DNA of 64,000 bases from Zunongwangia sp. HGR-M22. GTDB taxonomy: Bacteria; Bacteroidota; Bacteroidia; Flavobacteriales; Flavobacteriaceae. The position numbers and the translations under genes were made by a program. Positions 26,179 to 34,859 of this stretch are shown here, in pieces (within the stretch, counting starts at the first letter, position 1; every line of letters begins with the position of its first letter). Below the pieces are notes generated by a model that made no database searches, was not told the DNA's origin, and saw nothing but the letters and a program-made list of their open reading frames with translations. The stretch covers positions 2,751,001 to 2,815,000 of the forward strand of contig NZ_CP115159.1 in assembly GCF_027594425.1 (NCBI RefSeq). Reading direction: 5' to 3'.

Positions 26179-28970
26179 TAATTTTTAATTACGATTTTGT
26201 AATTTCCCGAACCGAGTTTGAATTCGATTCTGTTATTTCTAAGTGTATAGTTTTCTAATTTACTATCATTCACCATAACTTCAGATTTTTTAGAGGCTGG
26301 TAACTTTAAAGTTGCCGAAGTGTTAGGAGGAATACTATAGTTAAAGACATTTCTCTTTGCTTCTTTGCTCCATTCAGAAACGATTTTGCCATATATTGAT
26401 TGGTAAGTTGCGTTTATAAATTTCATATCTCCCACCAATTGAGGCTCCAAATAAAAATGCTTGAATCCTGGATATTCAGGATCAGGAACTATTCCTGCTA
26501 GACTTTTATAAAACCATTCCTCGATTTGGCCCATCATAAAATGGTTCAAAGAATTTCCGTTTCTTGGATCCCATTGCTCAGTAAGTGTGGTTAATCCGAA
26601 TTTAATCTGAAAACCATAACCTGGAGTCTCATAATGATTTTGCAATTTAAACATGGTTTCATTTTTACCATTTTCAGCCAGTGTTTGATATAAATAGCGA
26701 TTACCCACATCGCCCGTAGTAAGCCTATAATCATTTGCCTTGATAGTATCCATCAGGCTCTTCAATACTTTTTCTTTATTTTCAGGTTGAACGATGTTCA
26801 TATAAATGGGCACCGCATTGCTAAACTGACTTCCTGTGTCGTAGCTACCCTTTTCTGCATTGTAAAATTGATCATTAAACGCAGCTCTTATTTCTTCGGT
26901 GAGCGCTGTATATTTTTCAACATCTGCCGGTTTGCCCAGCACTTTAGCAGCTTTAGCCAATAATTTTGATCCGTAGAAATAATGACTGGTTGCCGATACT
27001 GCTATAGGGGTATTTTTTGAATATCCGGCGGCGTGTTCACCGAAATCATACCAGTCACCAAGTCCGTGATCTACAATATGATTTTTTGCTGTAGAAGATA
27101 GATAATCTACATACTTCTTCATTACCGGATAATATTTTTTAATTAACGAAGAATCTCCGTAATATTCATAATACATCCAAGGCAAAATCACTCCTGCAAG
27201 ACCCCATTCCGGAGAATCGGTAAAATCGCCCCCAAAAACAATATATTCCGGAGCAATATTAGGAATAAGACCGTTCTCTCTTTGCGCGTCTGCAATATCC
27301 TGCATCACCTTCGGAATAAACCCTTCCAAATGATAGTTGAAAAATAATCCGGGACCGTTAAGATGAGTTTCTTCCAACCATCCTAACTTTTCACGATGTG
27401 GGCAATCTGTAAAAACACTGTGGAAATTACTTTTTATAGCCGCATCGATTAGCTGATGCGTCTTATTGAAAATTTCATTCGAGCTTTCAAAAGTTCCGGC
27501 AGGTTTTGAAGAATTGTTTACAAATTGGGACTGTACATCCAGAACTGTAGGAGCACCCTGAATATCTTCCGCTTTATAATTCGCTCCTTCTATTTGAATA
27601 TATTGATAACCGTAATAGGTGAAATAGGGTCGCCACTCTTCAACACCTTCGCCCTTAAACGTATATTCATAATAATACGGTTTTCCTGAGCCACCCTGGG
27701 AAACTGTGCCGTCTTCCTTTAATTTTTCTCCAACCCATATTCTAATTTTCTGGCCTTTGGCTCCACGGGCCTTTATTTTAGGAAATCCGGAAAGATTTTG
27801 GCCCATGTTCAGTAGATGCGTGGTATCAGCCAATTTATTAGATGCTTTAACTTCGTACGTTTTTGTAATTTCTACTGCTGGGGCCAATTGTGGTAATAAT
27901 TTGCCTTTAGGAGCCTGCTGCACAACTACATCTTTCCATCCTACAGCATCAAAATCAGGTTTATCCCAGCCGTTCTGTTCCATCCTGGCATCATAATCCT
28001 CTCCCCCAAAAATGGTATTGAAAGTGATCGGACTTTTAGCATATTTCCAGGAACTATCTGAAATTATAGTCTCCTTAGTACCATCTGCATAGGTAAGATC
28101 TAACTGAAAAAATAAAGTTGGAGGGCCAAAACTCACAAAGAATTTAGAATACCTGTCGCCTATCACGTTGTACATCCCATTCCCAAGCAGTACACCAATT
28201 GCATTAATTCCGTTTTGTATCTGGGAGGTTACATCATATATATTATAATATAACGTTTTGTCATAATCTGTCCATAAAGGTGCAAATTCACTATTTCCTA
28301 TAGACTTACCGTTAATAGTCAATTTGTAATGACCCAACCCCGAAATAAAAACTTTTGCCGATTGGAGCTGTTCTTTATTCTCAAATTCTTTTCGAAGCAT
28401 AATGCTGCGATAGGCAAGAGAATCTGCCGCGGCAACTATAGAATCTCGTTTTGATTTTTTAAAAGTTGGCGTATGCATTTTTCTACCTTCGGGAAGGTGA
28501 CTGTCTTCCCTGGTAATTGCACCGATCCATTTAGCATTTAGGTCTTCAGGTTTTGGAGCAGTATAAAAATGGTTCCACTCACTTTCAGAATATCCCGAAT
28601 TATTACTCCAAATTTCAACCTTCCAGTAATAATCTTCAGCATCACTTAGCTTCGAGCCGTTATATTTAATGTGCTGACTCTCTTCAGAATTAATTTTACC
28701 ACTATCCCAAACCAGTGCTTCAGCATTTTTATTTTCTGCTACCTGGATTCTGTACGCGCTTTGTTTTACATTAAAAGCTGAAGAGTTTAACTGCCAGCCA
28801 AATTTCACTTCAGCAGGATCAATCCCAATTGGTTGCTCTTGCATAGCTACTTCAGGCGATTGAACTTTCAAATTTGAAGTAACGGAAGGAATTTTTTCTT
28901 CAACCTGAGAGCCACAGGATAAAAGAGCTGAAAAGAAAAATGCTAACAATATTTGAGAAGCTGCTTTCAT
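26178..28970 (-). CDS. GH78 alpha-L-rhamnosidase, lipoprotein
   Basis: 930 residues, lipobox ALLSC (Cys19). Same order of domains as the other GH78: Fn3-like, sandwich domains, (alpha/alpha)6 barrel, C-terminal sandwich. Signature pieces are DCPHREKLGWLEETHLNGP, WGLAGVILPWMYYEYYGD, DWYDFGEHA and FGLTTLTEQWDPRNGNSLNHFM, the last carrying the catalytic Glu. It is surface- or periplasm-anchored whereas the paralogue appears soluble, so the two probably act at different places or linkages. Rhamnose in RG-II occurs in several linkages, consistent with multiple rhamnosidases. Confidence 0.92.
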   Translation of the reverse strand: MKAASQILLAFFFSALLSCGSQVEEKIPSVTSNLKVQSPEVAMQEQPIGIDPAEVKFGWQLNSSAFNVKQSAYRIQVAENKNAEALVWDSGKINSEESQHIKYNGSKLSDAEDYYWKVEIWSNNSGYSESEWNHFYTAPKPEDLNAKWIGAITREDSHLPEGRKMHTPTFKKSKRDSIVAAADSLAYRSIMLRKEFENKEQLQSAKVFISGLGHYKLTINGKSIGNSEFAPLWTDYDKTLYYNIYDVTSQIQNGINAIGVLLGNGMYNVIGDRYSKFFVSFGPPTLFFQLDLTYADGTKETIISDSSWKYAKSPITFNTIFGGEDYDARMEQNGWDKPDFDAVGWKDVVVQQAPKGKLLPQLAPAVEITKTYEVKASNKLADTTHLLNMGQNLSGFPKIKARGAKGQKIRIWVGEKLKEDGTVSQGGSGKPYYYEYTFKGEGVEEWRPYFTYYGYQYIQIEGANYKAEDIQGAPTVLDVQSQFVNNSSKPAGTFESSNEIFNKTHQLIDAAIKSNFHSVFTDCPHREKLGWLEETHLNGPGLFFNYHLEGFIPKVMQDIADAQRENGLIPNIAPEYIVFGGDFTDSPEWGLAGVILPWMYYEYYGDSSLIKKYYPVMKKYVDYLSSTAKNHIVDHGLGDWYDFGEHAAGYSKNTPIAVSATSHYFYGSKLLAKAAKVLGKPADVEKYTALTEEIRAAFNDQFYNAEKGSYDTGSQFSNAVPIYMNIVQPENKEKVLKSLMDTIKANDYRLTTGDVGNRYLYQTLAENGKNETMFKLQNHYETPGYGFQIKFGLTTLTEQWDPRNGNSLNHFMMGQIEEWFYKSLAGIVPDPEYPGFKHFYLEPQLVGDMKFINATYQSIYGKIVSEWSKEAKRNVFNYSIPPNTSATLKLPASKKSEVMVNDSKLENYTLRNNRIEFKLGSGNYKIVIKN

Positions 28971-30836
28971 CTATTTCTGAAATTCTTCAGTTTTTAATCC
29001 GTTGATATAAAATTTAGTTTCAGGAATCTCTTTTCCCGGATTTTCCAGATCCTCATGATTGGCCGCGGGACTATCTGGCGTAGGCTCATATCTTTGCTCT
29101 CCCGTTCTAAACATGATTCTTTCAAATTTATTTACCGGAGCATAAAAAATTAAGCGCTTTTCGTCACCGCCATTAATTTTCACCATATAAGATCTGGTAT
29201 CTGGCTCCAGGCGAACCTCAATTTCATAGTCTTTTCCGTCTTGGTAATCTGTTAATTTACTAAACCTGTATCCTGCTTTAGCCTTTATTTCACCATTTTC
29301 ATCAAAAACGATTCTTACCGCAGGTTGCCCTTTCTCATCCTGAAATTCAATTTGTAAAATTCCGTGATCATTCTGAGCTGTGCGAATGGTAAAGGACGCC
29401 CACAGGTTTTTGGTAGCAGGAATAATTCGTTCTGCCCTGGAATAATCATAAGCATCTTTATCTTTCAAAGCCAGCCATTTCTTACCCCCTTTTTCCTCAA
29501 TTTTTGCTGAAGCCCATTGCAAATCATAATAATTCCATTTTTCCAATTCTTTCCCATCTGGAAGCTGGTCAAATATTTCATTTGCATGAGTTTGTGCGGT
29601 CGCAGTAATTGGAACCGGAACAGAAGCAACCCAAATATCTTCTTTATTTACACTGTAAGTGATCCACATTTTACCATCTGGCGGCGTACCATTGCCTTCT
29701 AGAATTCCCCTTACATATTGTGGGCCGTACGATTTGTAGTTTCCGCCATAACGCATGGTAGAAATTTCTCCATGAATTAATAAAAGATCGTCATAAACAA
29801 TACCATCCTTGCTCGTAGAAACCGCAAGAGGCCATCTGAATTCTGATGGATTATAAACAGTTGCATACTTTTCGTCAGAAGTTTTTTGGCCCCAGATCTT
29901 CGCATTTTTATTCACAAATCCCGGTGCACGTAAGGGGTGATATTCCCAAGTTTCTCCGCCGTCCAGACTCATGGAAGTTAATGCATGTTTCCACAACCCT
30001 ACAAGCCTGTCGTCTGGTAAATGATAGTAACTAAACGCCTTAAATTGCTCCTGCAACGGGATAAGCGGATCGTCCCGATCCTGTTCCTCAACCCATTGCT
30101 GCATCATTAAAGGTTTTGAAAGCAATTCTTCACAGGCTGCAATAAACTGTTTGTCTTTACTTTTTTTATAAAATTTAAATTCTGATAATGACTTATCCCA
30201 GCTTTTATTATATCGAATAAAATAAATAGTTCCAAAACTTCCATCTTTGTAGATCTCTCTAACTACTCTACCTATACCCTTACCGTCATTAGGGGAATCA
30301 TGCTGATCCATAGAAATCCCATAATAGCCTAAGGCCAGAAATTTACCATTTAAAGAATTATAAAATCCCATACGCTGATGCATTACCGAAGTAAGATCAT
30401 TCGCAACTGCCGGATGACCTTCTTTTTTATAACCGTCAGGAATGGAATACACTGGAAAAAGTGTCTTCGGTTTTTCCCAATTTTGACCATCCTTTGAAGT
30501 TATTAAAAAGGATTGTCCCGGCGGAATATGCTCTCCTACAGGATTACTTAGATATTGCACAAAAAAAGTATCATTCCAATAGGCCATATTTGGCGCATGA
30601 TTATAGGTCCATCCAAAATCGTCTGCGGTTTCAGGATGTTCCCTGCTGGCGCGCATGATTTGAACAGCATGCGTACCAATCACCGGTTTCAACTGCCCGT
30701 GATGATAATCGATATTGGAAAGCGTATTCCCAGTATATTTTATAGTATCAACCTGCTGTGCTTTAACAGATACCACGAAAATTGCACAAAATACCGTTAC
30801 AGTAAATTGCCTTAAATTCTTTGAATTTAATCGCAT
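28971..30836 (-). CDS. Secreted beta-propeller protein, GH145/PL42-like candidate, with C-terminal LamG-type domain
   Basis: 621 residues, signal about 1-26. The N-terminal part is rich in propeller strands, with the striking segment GWTYNHAPNMAYWNDTFFV (His80) and SNPVGEHIPPGQSF (His103), then TSKDGQNW and TSMSLDGGETWEYHPL Asp-box-like repeats. This resembles the GH145/PL42 group, which uses an N-terminal histidine to act on rhamnose-alpha-1,4-glucuronic acid. Residues about 430-610 look like a concanavalin/LamG sandwich (WASFTIRTAQNDHGILQIEF). Family assignment is from motif memory; a role in removing rhamnose next to a uronate is inferred. It abuts GH78 directly (1-bp spacing). Confidence 0.55.
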   Translation of the reverse strand: MRLNSKNLRQFTVTVFCAIFVVSVKAQQVDTIKYTGNTLSNIDYHHGQLKPVIGTHAVQIMRASREHPETADDFGWTYNHAPNMAYWNDTFFVQYLSNPVGEHIPPGQSFLITSKDGQNWEKPKTLFPVYSIPDGYKKEGHPAVANDLTSVMHQRMGFYNSLNGKFLALGYYGISMDQHDSPNDGKGIGRVVREIYKDGSFGTIYFIRYNKSWDKSLSEFKFYKKSKDKQFIAACEELLSKPLMMQQWVEEQDRDDPLIPLQEQFKAFSYYHLPDDRLVGLWKHALTSMSLDGGETWEYHPLRAPGFVNKNAKIWGQKTSDEKYATVYNPSEFRWPLAVSTSKDGIVYDDLLLIHGEISTMRYGGNYKSYGPQYVRGILEGNGTPPDGKMWITYSVNKEDIWVASVPVPITATAQTHANEIFDQLPDGKELEKWNYYDLQWASAKIEEKGGKKWLALKDKDAYDYSRAERIIPATKNLWASFTIRTAQNDHGILQIEFQDEKGQPAVRIVFDENGEIKAKAGYRFSKLTDYQDGKDYEIEVRLEPDTRSYMVKINGGDEKRLIFYAPVNKFERIMFRTGEQRYEPTPDSPAANHEDLENPGKEIPETKFYINGLKTEEFQK

Positions 30837-30868
30837 TTAAATAAGATTAGTAAAATGGAAAATCCAGA

Positions 30869-31858
30869 TTATTTTAATTCTTCACTTTTGGAAATTAAGC
30901 TATTGAGAACATTTTTTGAAATACGGGTTATTGTCCCATGTTTATGACCTTCAGGAAGTTTTATTTGATCACTTATATCTTTAAACTGCTGAAAGTCTTC
31001 AGTCTCAACTGCACCAAAGCTTTTCTCACCATAATGATCGTAATAAATAATATATTTCCCATCCTGTTGTATCACGGCAGGACCTTCGGTAAGAAAATCA
31101 GTAAAAGGCTTTGTAATATCTTTATAAGGTCCCAACGGATCTGAACCAAAAGCGACTTTTAAATTTCGATTGGGACGTGTGTTATCTTTAATGATAAGAA
31201 CATAATCATCTTTCGCTCTTTTTACGATCACGCAGTCTATCATACTAAAACCTGCATTCATTAAAAGCTCTGTTTTTGAGAACTCTTTAAAATCTTTGGT
31301 GGTGGTATAATACATACGATGATTATTCTCCTCTTCTTCCTCTCCCTTCTCATAGCGAAAGGGTATGGTAGACGCCCATAAAATGATAAATCGATCACGT
31401 GGTTCATCATAGAAAACTTCGGGTGCCCAAACGTTCACCACATCAGGTTCATGGGCCATTACCGGAATCATTTTCGGTTCGCTCCAGTTCATAAAATCGG
31501 TTGTACTGGCATACCCAAATCCATTTCCGCCCCGCCAGTCGGTTGTCCAAACCATATGGTAGGTGCTACCTTTTCCTTTTACTACGGAAGGATCACGCAT
31601 AATTTTACTTTTACCAACCGTTGGTTTTAAATAAGGGCCTCCAAGGTTTTCCCACTTATAACCATCTTCACTGAAGGCTAAATAAAGACCTTCATCTGCC
31701 GGCTCCCTGAAACTGGTATAAAGATATACCGAGTCTGATTCCTTTTTCTGAACTGCCTCTGTTGTTGGTTCACCTTCAGAATTATCACCTTTTGGCTCTT
31801 TGTCTTTACAGGAAAATGCAACAATTATACAAACCAATAGAAATGCTTTTTTCATCAT
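30869..31858 (-). CDS. Five-bladed propeller glycosidase lipoprotein, GH43-clan/GH143-like
   Basis: 329 residues, lipobox VAFSC (Cys17). A GH43/32/68-type fold is indicated by repeated strands: LAFSEDGYKWENLGG, MRDPSVVKGKGSTYHMVWTTD, WAPEVFYDEPRDRFIILWAST, MIDCVIVKRAKDDYVLIIKDN and TEGPAVIQQDGKYIIYYDH. Acidic residues at RDP, APE and TEGP fit the base, modulator and acid positions. In RG-II systems the DHA-hydrolase GH143 has this fold, so it could remove DHA; alpha-L-arabinofuranosidase is the alternative. Its start overlaps the GH28 stop (ATGATGA-type, 31855-31858). Confidence 0.62.
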   Translation of the reverse strand: MMKKAFLLVCIIVAFSCKDKEPKGDNSEGEPTTEAVQKKESDSVYLYTSFREPADEGLYLAFSEDGYKWENLGGPYLKPTVGKSKIMRDPSVVKGKGSTYHMVWTTDWRGGNGFGYASTTDFMNWSEPKMIPVMAHEPDVVNVWAPEVFYDEPRDRFIILWASTIPFRYEKGEEEEENNHRMYYTTTKDFKEFSKTELLMNAGFSMIDCVIVKRAKDDYVLIIKDNTRPNRNLKVAFGSDPLGPYKDITKPFTDFLTEGPAVIQQDGKYIIYYDHYGEKSFGAVETEDFQQFKDISDQIKLPEGHKHGTITRISKNVLNSLISKSEELK

Positions 31859-33432
31859 TTTTGAGTTTGTAGGATTGAATTTTCAGAAACTTTACTTCCC
31901 TTTTTTACAATAGTTTTTGCATTCGGAAGAATGGTATTCTGTAGATATATGTTTTTAGTTTCTTCTCCGGAGACCGAAAGAAAATAATTCATAGGCTGAA
32001 ACATGGCGGTATTTGTAAGCAGTAAATTATTGATATTTTCGATCTTAATCACCGGCGTATTCTCCAGTGGTTCTTCCGTTTCCACGTTATCCAGAACAAT
32101 ATTTTGAGAATTTAAAATTTCGAACGAAGGACCTTTTTTTGTTGTTACCGAAACATCATGAAACTCTACATTTTTCGCTACAGAAATATAAAAACCTTCC
32201 TCTGCCTCAAAATCGATATCTGAAAAAGAGATATTTTCAACTGGCATTTCTTCTATTCCGGCAATTCGTCCGGCATTTTTAATATTCTTACCTGTAATTC
32301 CTGAAAAATGGATGTTCCTAAATGTTGGCGTTCTTTCAGTAACCGGCTCGATGGTTTCGTTGTGATCGTAAAACATATTCATCATAATTGCCTGTTGCTG
32401 AATATTATTCATCACGATGTTGGAAACGCGAATGTCTTCTACTACGCCACCGCGACCACGAGCAGTTTTTAACCGAATTCCGCGATCTGTTCCATCAAAA
32501 ACACAATTGGAAATAGTTATTTTCTTGATTCCCCCGCTCATTTCACTGCCTATTACCACACCGCCATGACCACTTAACATGGTGCAATTTGTAATGGTTA
32601 CATTTTCCGTGGGTGTAGCCCATTTTCGACCATCAGCATCGCGACCAGATTTGATGGTGATACAATCATCCCCTACGCTAATATGACTGTCTGAAATATG
32701 AACATTTCTACATGAAGTTGGATTAATGCCATCAGTATTTGGTGATTCCGGATTAAATATGGTTACACCGGTGATCTTGATGTTATTACAAAATGCCGGA
32801 TTTACCGTCCAAAACGGACTATTTTGAATAGTCACCCCTTCTATTAAAATATTATTAGAACGATACGCCTGAAATAACGGGGGTCGAAAGAATTCCCAAC
32901 TCATGGTTCTCTGGTAATAATCAGAAGTCTCCAGGCCTTTATTCTGCTCTACCCACATTTTCTGAAATTTGGTTCTGGGCGGTTTTTCTTCCGCAGTTTC
33001 AATACGATATAATTCGAGCCACCATTTTCTTCCCTGGCCATCGATGGTTCCCCTTCCGGTTATGGCGATATTTTCAACTTCATAAGCATATATGAGCGGT
33101 GAAAAATTCTTCATCACCGTTCCTTCCCATCGCATTTCTACAAAGGGTAGATAATCATTGAAGTCATCAGAAAAACGTAACATAGCACCGGCATCCAGAT
33201 GCAATGTAATATTACTCTTCATGCGAAGTGCACCGGTAAGATAATCACCGGCGGGAAAATAAACGGTTCCACCTCCTTTTTCAGATGCTTCGTTAATGGC
33301 TGACTGTATGACATCAGTTATTACAGAATCCTGGACATTTTTTCTTTTTTCAGCAATATTAATCCAATCTGCCTGAGCAAAACTTACCATCGGTAGCAGT
33401 AAACATATCACTAGTTGAACATTTTTAAACAT
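31855..33432 (-). CDS. GH28 polygalacturonase-family enzyme
   Basis: 525 residues, signal about 1-20 (MVSFAQ). Right-handed beta-helix with all GH28 catalytic motifs: PNTDG (Asp234), GDDC (Asp255-Asp256), GHGG (His289) and RGIRLKT (Arg320, Lys322). It hydrolyses alpha-1,4 galacturonic acid linkages or a side-chain galacturonide. Secreted without an obvious lipobox. It overlaps the apiosidase stop by 1 bp, so the two are likely translated together, fitting joint action on an apiose-bearing galacturonan. Confidence 0.92.
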   Translation of the reverse strand: MFKNVQLVICLLLPMVSFAQADWINIAEKRKNVQDSVITDVIQSAINEASEKGGGTVYFPAGDYLTGALRMKSNITLHLDAGAMLRFSDDFNDYLPFVEMRWEGTVMKNFSPLIYAYEVENIAITGRGTIDGQGRKWWLELYRIETAEEKPPRTKFQKMWVEQNKGLETSDYYQRTMSWEFFRPPLFQAYRSNNILIEGVTIQNSPFWTVNPAFCNNIKITGVTIFNPESPNTDGINPTSCRNVHISDSHISVGDDCITIKSGRDADGRKWATPTENVTITNCTMLSGHGGVVIGSEMSGGIKKITISNCVFDGTDRGIRLKTARGRGGVVEDIRVSNIVMNNIQQQAIMMNMFYDHNETIEPVTERTPTFRNIHFSGITGKNIKNAGRIAGIEEMPVENISFSDIDFEAEEGFYISVAKNVEFHDVSVTTKKGPSFEILNSQNIVLDNVETEEPLENTPVIKIENINNLLLTNTAMFQPMNYFLSVSGEETKNIYLQNTILPNAKTIVKKGSKVSENSILQTQK

Positions 33433-34856
33433 TATGCTTTCTTTTCAAGAATTAATACCCAGTCATTACCCGCTTCTTTTTCACCTTCAGGATCGAAAGT
33501 AATCATCCCATTCTGAATCTTCGGCAGTTTTTTTATCTCCGATTTTTTTCCTGTTCGAGGATCAAACCAATAGGCTTCGAAGTCGTCAAATTGTAGCTTT
33601 TTTACATCTATTTCAATAGTTCTACCATTGTAAGTATAGATCATCGAGTAAGCATCGCCACTGGTTGCGGGCAGGTAATCATAACGCTCGCCGCTGTTTA
33701 CAACCAGGGCAGAATCTGGCTTCCTATCGAAATAAGGATAATTCAGCATAAGCTCCTTGAGATATTGCATTTGCTTTGCTCCTGGATCCTCAAGTGCTTC
33801 TGTCCATATTTTTTTGTTACCATAGGCACCGGTTTTATCTTCCGGGCGGTGCATTTGCATAACCGCACTATGACCATAGGTAAACCCGGCTGCACCGGCA
33901 AAAACAGACCAGTATGCATAACGTCTAATTTCATGGGCTTTCCAGAAAGGTTGTAGCGTATCGTGCAGCCCGTAAGGTATCCCTTCATAAGAAGGTTCTC
34001 CATCAAGCGTTGGTTTCACAGGTTTTAAATTATAATCTGTTTTTACGTAGCGCCAGTTATCCTCCCCGTAATTTCTTTCGGTATCATCTTGATCGTAGGT
34101 TCGGTGACCAGATTGAAACATGTTAAAATCCAGCCAGCTGGCATTATGAAACCAATCTGAAGAATCATGCCTTCCCCTTGGGTGAAAAGTAATGAGCTTA
34201 TCCTGGTCCAGGCTTTCTCCCAACGCATTCCAAACATCGGTGTATTCATTTCCAAAAGTGTCTCCACCAACTAGCCAAATTATATTTTTCTGTTCCTTGT
34301 ATCTTTCAGCCAGAAACTTACCATATTCCCTGGCCTCTTCTATGGTGACATCTTTAATATTTCCACCCCATACCGGCACCAGCGCCATGTAAATATTATT
34401 TTCTTCCGCAGTTTTTACCGCGTAGTCAATATGATCCCAAAAATCATACTGTAAAGAATCTGAAGCTTTAGCACCATCCGTAAGCACAGGCTCGGCCACA
34501 TTCTTATTCATCAGGGCACTATCCTGGTAAACGTTTACCGCTTCTAAAGTGTGCAGCACCATAGCCTGGATAACATTGAATTTCTTTTCCTTTCTATCTT
34601 CGATATAGTGCTTGATCTGGTCACGATCCAACCTGTTAAACATAAGCCAGCCGGTATCGCCTAGCCAGAAAAAAGGTTCGCCATTTTCTTGCTGAAAATA
34701 CCGTTGATTCTCGGAAATTGATAAGGCCGTTAATGCAGTATCTTTTTCAACTTCGGCTGGTTCATTTTTCTTATTTTTTCGCTTATCATTACAGGCTGAA
34801 AATGCAATCAGTAAAAGCGCGATGGGAAGACATTTGGAAAGTATTCTTTTGATCAT
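33432..34856 (-). CDS. GH140-like apiosidase lipoprotein (DUF4038)
   Basis: 474 residues, lipobox IAFSAC (Cys22). TIM barrel with GEPFFWLGDTGWLMFNRL (DUF4038 start), catalytic Asp199 in WLVGGDTFG and Glu287 in LDGEPSYEG, followed by a C-terminal beta domain (putative collagen-binding type, GKKSEIKKLP...). This matches GH140, whose known member BT1012 uses equivalent Asp and Glu residues to hydrolyse apiose from galacturonan in RG-II. It agrees with the RuBisCO-like operon at 57869-62437, whose families are known from apiose catabolism. Confidence 0.85.
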   Translation of the reverse strand: MIKRILSKCLPIALLLIAFSACNDKRKNKKNEPAEVEKDTALTALSISENQRYFQQENGEPFFWLGDTGWLMFNRLDRDQIKHYIEDRKEKKFNVIQAMVLHTLEAVNVYQDSALMNKNVAEPVLTDGAKASDSLQYDFWDHIDYAVKTAEENNIYMALVPVWGGNIKDVTIEEAREYGKFLAERYKEQKNIIWLVGGDTFGNEYTDVWNALGESLDQDKLITFHPRGRHDSSDWFHNASWLDFNMFQSGHRTYDQDDTERNYGEDNWRYVKTDYNLKPVKPTLDGEPSYEGIPYGLHDTLQPFWKAHEIRRYAYWSVFAGAAGFTYGHSAVMQMHRPEDKTGAYGNKKIWTEALEDPGAKQMQYLKELMLNYPYFDRKPDSALVVNSGERYDYLPATSGDAYSMIYTYNGRTIEIDVKKLQFDDFEAYWFDPRTGKKSEIKKLPKIQNGMITFDPEGEKEAGNDWVLILEKKA

Positions 34857-34859
34857 AAT

